From: Saprospiraceae bacterium
GTDB taxonomy: Bacteria > Bacteroidota > Bacteroidia > Chitinophagales > Saprospiraceae
DNA length: 64,000 nt
Direction: 5' to 3'
NCBI GenBank assembly: GCA_020848995.1
Contig: JADLHA010000041.1
Location: 33,418 to 97,417 of the forward strand
The position numbers and the translations under genes were made by a program. Numbering within the stretch: the stretch's first letter is position 1; every line of letters starts with the position of its first letter. The notes under the pieces were generated by a model. That model searched no databases. It had not been told where the DNA came from and worked only from the letters and a program-made list of their open reading frames with translations. Shown here in pieces: positions 58,105 to 64,000 of this stretch.

Positions 58105-59493
58105 TTAATCGAGCAGATTAAACCGGTAGTTGCTCAGTTCCACAATCCGGCAGTAGGTGTTTTCATAATATTCCGTCATTCCGGGATCTGCCACACGAGG
58201 CTTACCTTCAATATCGAATTTCGTCTGCAGGTATTCCAGCTCAAACGAATTGGGTGCTCCCGGATTGAATTGGCTCAACAAGTAATTCGCCAGATCGTAT
58301 CCTTCGTATGCGTCATTCCATGGATACATTTTATACTGTGCAAAAAATCGTTCCCGGAAATGGCGGACCCTGTGGTCGTGAAGGTCAATTAAATTGCCGA
58401 CAGACAGACGAACATTGAGTTGGTTAAGGTAGTCGAGGACATCCGGTTTAAAATCAAGCCAACGGTAGGTACCATAAACAATGACCTGCCGGTCTCCTTT
58501 TTCGGATGCAATTCTCCTCAACAAATGGTAAACGTAATCTTCATCCGAGAAAGAGCTAAATGGTGCAATCAGCACTGTAGTCTCCGCCTTATGAAAATAC
58601 GGATCGAGCAATGCTTCAGCTCCGGAGGCCATTTCCGTTGAAGAAATGATGAGTTCTTCTCCGGTAGCCGGTCCCTGCTGATTGAAGTAGCGCAGTCGAC
58701 TGTCGTCTTTGCTTTTAGCGAGCAGAAATACGCGGCTGGGAGGGAAATTTGCCCTAACGTGCTGCTCAATGTGGTGATAATGAACTGCCAGTTCTGCTTT
58801 GACCTGGAGGTAATGCGGATTGGATTCTGCAATTTTGGAACTGCTGATCCATGGGCTGACCACCACCTTATTGTTTGTGCGTGCCCATTCACCTGCCCAC
58901 TTTAGCGTTTCGGCACCATAGGGACCTATGATGCAATCCGGAGGATTTCCGGACAGCGCATGAAGCTTGTGTGCCAAATCATCCCGGTTGGTTTCATTGA
59001 TTACTTGCAGATTCGCCGGAAGGCCTGCCCTTTGTTCATATTCTTTGAGAGCGATGCACATGCCGGAATAAAAGTGAACAAAGCGCTCTCCCGCGAAGAG
59101 GGAAGCAGAATCTGCAATTTCCGATTCGAACGGAGCGACCAGCAGCATTCGGATGGACTTGCGAGTGCTGCCGGAAAAGGGTGATGCAGGTCTGCTGATG
59201 ACTTCCCCATGCCCTTTTCCTTCTGGAGTGTTGCCAGCCCCTTCAGGGGATTTGACAGGCGTCTCCTCCGGTGTCACATCCTTCCATATGATGGTATCGA
59301 CCGGTATTCCACTGTGCTTTGGGGGTTCTGGCTGCGCGGGGTTCGCAACAGGAGGATGCTTCCTGGGAGGCGCTGTGCTTACTTTCTTGCGCGAGGCTGA
59401 GCATCCCGCCAATACTTCAGCAGCCAGGAGCAGCAACACCAGGAAAGTCTTATTCCCATTCAATGGTCGCAGGAGGTTTTGAGCTGATGTCAT
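58105..59493 (-). CDS. Putative lipoprotein with periplasmic-binding-protein-like fold
   Basis: Lipobox VLLLLAAEVLAGCSASRKK; Pro-rich linker; IRMLLVAPFES...GMCIALKEYEQRAGLPANLQVINETNRDD...DCIIGPYGAE...VVVSPWISSSKIAESNPHYLQVK resembles amino-acid-binding (PBP1) receptors. Confidence 0.6.
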   Translation of the reverse strand: MTSAQNLLRPLNGNKTFLVLLLLAAEVLAGCSASRKKVSTAPPRKHPPVANPAQPEPPKHSGIPVDTIIWKDVTPEETPVKSPEGAGNTPEGKGHGEVISRPASPFSGSTRKSIRMLLVAPFESEIADSASLFAGERFVHFYSGMCIALKEYEQRAGLPANLQVINETNRDDLAHKLHALSGNPPDCIIGPYGAETLKWAGEWARTNNKVVVSPWISSSKIAESNPHYLQVKAELAVHYHHIEQHVRANFPPSRVFLLAKSKDDSRLRYFNQQGPATGEELIISSTEMASGAEALLDPYFHKAETTVLIAPFSSFSDEDYVYHLLRRIASEKGDRQVIVYGTYRWLDFKPDVLDYLNQLNVRLSVGNLIDLHDHRVRHFRERFFAQYKMYPWNDAYEGYDLANYLLSQFNPGAPNSFELEYLQTKFDIEGKPRVADPGMTEYYENTYCRIVELSNYRFNLLD

Positions 59494-60979
59494 ATACAAC
59501 GCGGTTGACGCCTCTGACATTGTTGATGATCTCAATGGATATTTTGCCAAGCAATTCGTGAGGTATTTCGCTGAATTCAGCGGTCATCCCATCGGTTGAA
59601 TGGACTGCGCGAAGGGCGATCACACGTTCGTAAGTTCTTTCGTCACCCATGACCCCTACCGTGTGAATCGGCAATAAAATGGCGCCAGCCTGCCAAATGC
59701 GATCATACCATCCTGCATCGCGCAAATTTCTTATGTAGATCGCATCGGCCTGCTGCAGAAGCTGTACATGCGTCGGAGTCACCTCTCCGATGATCCGGAT
59801 GGCCAACCCGGGGCCAGGAAAAGGGTGCCTGCCCAGAATATCCTGTGGCAGTCCCAGCGCTTGACCCACTTTGCGGACTTCGTCTTTAAAGAGCAGTTTG
59901 AGGGGCTCTATGATCTTCAGGTGCAGCTTTTCCGGAAGTCCACCCACGTTGTGGTGAGATTTAATGGTTGCTGAGGGTCCGTATACAGAAACACTTTCGA
60001 TGCGGTCTGGGTATATGGTGCCCTGGCATAGCCATTTGACTCCGGAATGTGCTTTTGCCTCGTTCTCAAAGACGTCGATGAACAATTTTCCAATGACCTT
60101 GCGTTTGGCCTCGGGGTCCGTGATCCCACTGAGCCCTTCATAAAATTGATTCTTTGCATCCACTCCGTGCACATCGAGACCCAGCGCTTTATAAGTAGCG
60201 AGGACCTGATCGAATTCATTGAGGCGCAACAAGCCATTGTCGACGAAAAAGCAATGTAACCGGTTGCCAACGGCCTCCTTCATCAAAAGAGCGGCCACGG
60301 ACGAATCCACACCCCCCGATAGTGCGAGCAGTACTTCTTCACCCTGCGTGGTTCTGCGTATTTCTTCAACCTGCTCAGCAATGAAAGACCCCATGCTCCA
60401 ATTGGGCTGTAAACCAGCAATTCCAAAGAGCCAATTTTCGAGCAACTTCTTACCAAACAGGGTATGCATGACTTCGGGATGGAATTGCACGCCATACGTT
60501 TGGGTTCCCTTTCCACCGATCCGGAATGCGGCTATGGGAATGCTGTCGGTCCTGCCGATGACGGTGCCACCCGTGGGTACGCGGACGATGGAATCGCTGT
60601 GTGACATCCACACCTGAGAGGCATCGGGAATCCCCTCCCAAATAGGATCTTCCTCTACATGGATGAGTTGGGCCTTTCCGTACTCTCTCTTGGTAGATGC
60701 GTTAACCTCTCCCCCAAGCTGATTGGCCATGAGCTGTGCCCCATAGCAAATGCCCAGAACCGGAAATTTGCCAATCAGTCTCTGCAAGTCAACTTCAGGA
60801 TGCCCATTGTCCCTGACAGAACTGGGGGACCCCGAAAGTATGATCGCTGAGAAATGCTCATCGCTTTCAATGCGCTTGTGAAAAGGTGCGATCTCGCAAT
60901 ATATGCCGAGTTCCCGAACCCTGCGTGCGATCAATTGCGTCAACTGGGAACCGAAATCCAGGATCAAAAGTTTATTCAT
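59450..60979 (-). CDS. guaA: GMP synthase (glutamine-hydrolysing)
   Basis: LILDFGSQLTQLIARRVRELGIYCEI, VLGICYGAQLMANQLGG, VLLALSGGVDSSVAALLMKEAVG, RHPFPGPGLAIRIIGEVT, terminal KPPATIEWE. Confidence 0.97.
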   Translation of the reverse strand: MNKLLILDFGSQLTQLIARRVRELGIYCEIAPFHKRIESDEHFSAIILSGSPSSVRDNGHPEVDLQRLIGKFPVLGICYGAQLMANQLGGEVNASTKREYGKAQLIHVEEDPIWEGIPDASQVWMSHSDSIVRVPTGGTVIGRTDSIPIAAFRIGGKGTQTYGVQFHPEVMHTLFGKKLLENWLFGIAGLQPNWSMGSFIAEQVEEIRRTTQGEEVLLALSGGVDSSVAALLMKEAVGNRLHCFFVDNGLLRLNEFDQVLATYKALGLDVHGVDAKNQFYEGLSGITDPEAKRKVIGKLFIDVFENEAKAHSGVKWLCQGTIYPDRIESVSVYGPSATIKSHHNVGGLPEKLHLKIIEPLKLLFKDEVRKVGQALGLPQDILGRHPFPGPGLAIRIIGEVTPTHVQLLQQADAIYIRNLRDAGWYDRIWQAGAILLPIHTVGVMGDERTYERVIALRAVHSTDGMTAEFSEIPHELLGKISIEIINNVRGVNRVVYDISSKPPATIEWE

Positions 60980-61016
60980 ATTGATTATTCCGGATGCCTT
61001 TAGCCGGTCAATCTTT

Positions 61017-61949
61017 TCAAATACTCAGGCCCCTGCCCTCTTTGACAATCCGTCCGTTGGCTTCAAGTTGTTTGAGCAATTTGTCCAAAACGCCGTTTAC
61101 AAATTCTTTGGACTTATCCGTACTGTAGGTTTTTGAAAGTTCTACGTACTCATTGAGCGTTACCTTTGGTGGGATCGTCTTAAAATGGACCATTTCGACA
61201 ACGCCCATTTTTATAAGGATCATATCGATGAGTGCAACCCGTTCGGAATCCCAGTTTTCAAGTACTGGTTTAATCAACTCCATCAGGTCGTCTTCCATTT
61301 TGTACGTGTTGTCAAAGAGATATTTTCCAAAGAGGATGACGGTTTCATCGTCCGGGATATACTCCTCGTAAAAGGCGCTCGGATCCGGAAGAGCTTTCAG
61401 GGTTTTTTTCAGGGCACCGATCACCAGACTTTTGTCGTCAGACCAACCCGTAAAGCGGTCATCCATGATCTCATTGAACAATTCGTTGCGGCGACAAAAA
61501 CGGTAAAGCTCCAGCAGAATTTCGACATGATCCTCATGGGTACTTTCCTTCAGGAGGTAATCTATGTAGGTTTTTTCCTTACAAAAGTCCTTGTAGATTT
61601 TTCGAAACAGGTCATCATCTAAACCCTCTGCACACTTCTCCTTTTTAAAGCGCTCCTGCAAATAGACATTATGCTCGATGCTCTGGATCAGCGGGTTTGA
61701 ATAGATTTTGTCCGTAAAAACCATGTCCTCCTCTGTCTTAATGTGTTTGCCCTGTCGAAGCCGGGCATCTTCAGCGGCAAAAGAGCACACCTTCGCGATA
61801 CAGTAGAGGTTCAGCAGGTAGAGCCGAAAGGAGTCGTGAATGGTTTTATGGAAAGCGTTGAGTGCTTCGTTGTAGCTCAGATCGCGGTCTTGGGCCAGAC
61901 TATAAAGTTGTTGCATCACTTTGACGCGAACATTCCTCCTACTCAACAT
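61017..61949 (-). CDS. nusB: Transcription antitermination factor NusB
   Basis: MLSRRNVRVKVMQQLYSL; C-terminal IDMILIKMGVVEMVHFKTIPPKVTLNEYVELSKTYSTDKSKEFVNGVLDKL. Confidence 0.9.
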   Translation of the reverse strand: MLSRRNVRVKVMQQLYSLAQDRDLSYNEALNAFHKTIHDSFRLYLLNLYCIAKVCSFAAEDARLRQGKHIKTEEDMVFTDKIYSNPLIQSIEHNVYLQERFKKEKCAEGLDDDLFRKIYKDFCKEKTYIDYLLKESTHEDHVEILLELYRFCRRNELFNEIMDDRFTGWSDDKSLVIGALKKTLKALPDPSAFYEEYIPDDETVILFGKYLFDNTYKMEDDLMELIKPVLENWDSERVALIDMILIKMGVVEMVHFKTIPPKVTLNEYVELSKTYSTDKSKEFVNGVLDKLLKQLEANGRIVKEGRGLSI

Positions 61950-62210
61950 CGTAGTGTTCTGTCTTTATTGAGATGCAAAAATAGTCGAAATCCGGTATGC
62001 CAGGTATGAAATTTAAAAATTAAGCGCCCGGAAACAATGAAGCGTTAACCCGGAAGGCAATCGTCCAGCTTAATCGTTGAATATCAAAATATTGTAATAT
62101 GTTAAGGCGGTGAATCGCTGAATGGACATGGGCCTTTAGTGCAGGGTAACCTTCCTGATCAATCGTTAGCCCCCCAACAATTTCAGTTCGGGGAGAACAT
62201 TCTGCAAACA

Positions 62211-63716
62211 TCAGTAGATCTTGTTGGCTTCTTCGTTCAGGTATTTCTGCCTCATTTCACTACGATCCGGAAGTTGGCGGTGATGCCATTTGTGGATGAT
62301 CTTGCCGTCCTTGAACAAGACAAGCCCCGGGTTAGACCGCATAATCGTCTTCAGCAAAAGGTCATCGGCCTCGTAAACGGGATAACTCATACCAGACTGC
62401 TTGCTCAAATCGATAACCCCCTCTTCGGTCAGTCCACCAAAGACTGCATGAACAGACACGCTTTCCGAACGCAGGGAATCCAGGAGTGGAATAAATTTAG
62501 ATTTCAGTATGTTTAGGTATTCCGGATCCCAGGTGTATTTGTTGCGCTTGATTTGTCGTTCGACTATGGTGTCGCGCGATACCACCAAAGGCCCTTCATC
62601 GGTGGTTACCGTGTCGGCGATCTTGATGCTGTCGCGTACGAGCATGGTCTCTGACACGGCTGAATAGCTCAGTTTCGGGCTGACGATCAGGAAACTGTAG
62701 TTGGGGTCAGCCAGCAAGGATTCGGCATAGCTCTCCCCCTCAAAGGAAACCAGGTCAAAATCAGAAATTTTGGTCCGGGGAATGCTTGGCGTCGATTTGA
62801 TCTGGTCCAGCGTTTCCCAGCTTGCCTTAAACTGGGGATTGGATTTGAACGAGTCCAGGTATGCGGCATAGGGCACTTCCAGCTCCATCCCCGACAACCG
62901 GTTGCGCACTCTGTATGCGAGAATTTCAACTTCTGCCTGGGCTTTGCGCTCTGCTTCCAGTTGCTCGCGGATGTTGGCTCCCGATTTGAATGGACGGAAG
63001 TCGATCGCGGGCTCGTTCCAGACAAAATTGGAAAAGCAGAACAGCAACAAGCCGGCTGTGCTGATGGCCGTCAACGACCTCCGGAGCAGGGGCGAGAACA
63101 ATTGGTTGAGGTGCCTCCAGCGCAACAAAAACCAGATGGCGGGAATCATCAGCACGAGGTCTTTGGTGAACGAAGTCTGCGGAGCAAGTTTGATGAAGTC
63201 CCCAAAGCAGCCACAATCCGTTACGCGCATCTGGTTGCTGTTGAAGGCAGTCCATCGGGAGAATTCAAAGAAATTGGCGTCGTTGGGAACGTAGCCCGTC
63301 AGAAAGGTAAACCCGGTCAGGATGGTAAAAAAAACCATGATGATGAAAAACAGCCAGGCCGACAACTGACGTCGGTATCCGATGATGAGCATGATTCCAA
63401 GAACGATTTCCAGGACGATCATAAACACCGAAAAAGCGATGGAATGATTCGAAAAAACCGGAAAAACCGGGGCCATAAATTTGAGCATTGACCCTCGGCA
63501 GGTATCCTCGAATGCCGTGAAATACTGCTCCATTTTATAGGCTGTACCCAGAGGATCTACGGCCTTGACAAAACCTGAAATGACAAACAGGATTCCGGCA
63601 AAATTTTGCAAAAAATGATCGGCAAATGCCATTCCGCCAGCCGCTTTTTTGGACAAGAACCACGTAATGATGGCAGCGAGTGCAGCAACGGTAAGAAATA
63701 GAGTAACAATCGTCAT
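62211..63716 (-). CDS. DoxX-like membrane protein with soluble C-terminal domain
   Basis: NFAGILFVISGFVKAVDPLGTAYKMEQYF, LEIVLGIMLIIGYRRQLSAWLFFIIMVFFTILTGFTFLTGYV, DCGCFGDFIKL; 501 aa. Confidence 0.75.
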   Translation of the reverse strand: MTIVTLFLTVAALAAIITWFLSKKAAGGMAFADHFLQNFAGILFVISGFVKAVDPLGTAYKMEQYFTAFEDTCRGSMLKFMAPVFPVFSNHSIAFSVFMIVLEIVLGIMLIIGYRRQLSAWLFFIIMVFFTILTGFTFLTGYVPNDANFFEFSRWTAFNSNQMRVTDCGCFGDFIKLAPQTSFTKDLVLMIPAIWFLLRWRHLNQLFSPLLRRSLTAISTAGLLLFCFSNFVWNEPAIDFRPFKSGANIREQLEAERKAQAEVEILAYRVRNRLSGMELEVPYAAYLDSFKSNPQFKASWETLDQIKSTPSIPRTKISDFDLVSFEGESYAESLLADPNYSFLIVSPKLSYSAVSETMLVRDSIKIADTVTTDEGPLVVSRDTIVERQIKRNKYTWDPEYLNILKSKFIPLLDSLRSESVSVHAVFGGLTEEGVIDLSKQSGMSYPVYEADDLLLKTIMRSNPGLVLFKDGKIIHKWHHRQLPDRSEMRQKYLNEEANKIY

Positions 63717-63814
63717 ATCTCAATTACTTTATGGTCAACGGCTTGTCAGGATGCTAAGCAAATGTATCCGGAGAAATGCACAAAAGCTGCAATTTGTTGC
63801 AAATAACTTACAAT

Positions 63815-64000
63815 TAACGGCAATTCTAAAAACTCCATTTTGATGCCAGAATGAAAAGGGCTGCCTCCCTCCACTCCCTGTTGATGCCAGAATGAAAAGG
63901 GCTGCCTCCCTCCACTCCCTGTTGATGCCAGAATGAAAAGGGCTGCCTCCCTCCACTCCCTGTTGATGCCAGAATGAATTTAGCAAAACAAGCCGAGGCG
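63815..64000. mobile_element. Putative MITE, copy 3 (truncated by window edge)
   Basis: Left end TA-ACGGCAATTCT (two mismatches to AGGGCACTTCT), then at least three 41-bp units and GAATGAATTTAGCAAAACAAGCCGAGGCG matching copy 2 (reverse complement). Confidence 0.7.
63833..63974 (+). repeat. 41-bp tandem repeat array inside MITE copy 3
   Basis: CTCC(CTG/ATT)TTGATGCCAGAATGAAAAGGGCTGCCTCCCTCCA at 63833, 63874, 63915, plus a partial unit at 63956. Confidence 0.9.

Noticed and set aside
63833-63974. Possible CRISPR-like array
   Set aside because: Units are head-to-tail 41-bp tandem repeats with no unique spacers and no cas genes nearby.
63735-63986. 83-aa ORF with FHSGINRE / FSFWHQ-type repeated peptide (also 14720-15037, 45015-45267)
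   Set aside because: Translation of the 41-bp repeats of the MITE-like element read in different frames; not a protein family.

Overview
Chromosomal window from a Bacteroidota bacterium, probably Saprospiraceae-like (lineage inferred from T9SS C-terminal domains, TAnnTTTG promoters and gene content; not tested by phylogeny). The flanks are mostly housekeeping: smc (truncated at the left edge and missing from the ORF track), MATE transporter, leuS, hbd-like, pfkA, a pABA-synthesis cluster, purL, a BamA-like protein, nth, an RluA-type pseudouridine synthase, a Cys/Met PLP enzyme, an aspartate aminotransferase, guaA, nusB and a DoxX protein. The accessory centre (about 31-57 kb) holds four giant paralogous, Cys-rich, T9SS-exported proteins (1450, 1511, 1450 and 2077 aa ORFs), each with dockerin-like and cohesin-like segments in one chain. 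Next to them, and divergently transcribed, is a 963-aa secreted protein built from nine tandem ~93-aa Cys-rich repeats that I cannot assign to a known family. I also found a family of short non-coding elements (about 163-231 bp) with TIR AGGGCACTTCT flanked by TA, present in three recognisable copies and one decayed copy. Removing copy 1 in silico restores an overlapping convergent gene pair, which suggests a TA-targeting MITE. No tRNA, rRNA, CRISPR array or transposase gene was recognised. All family calls were made by eye; no database search was run.
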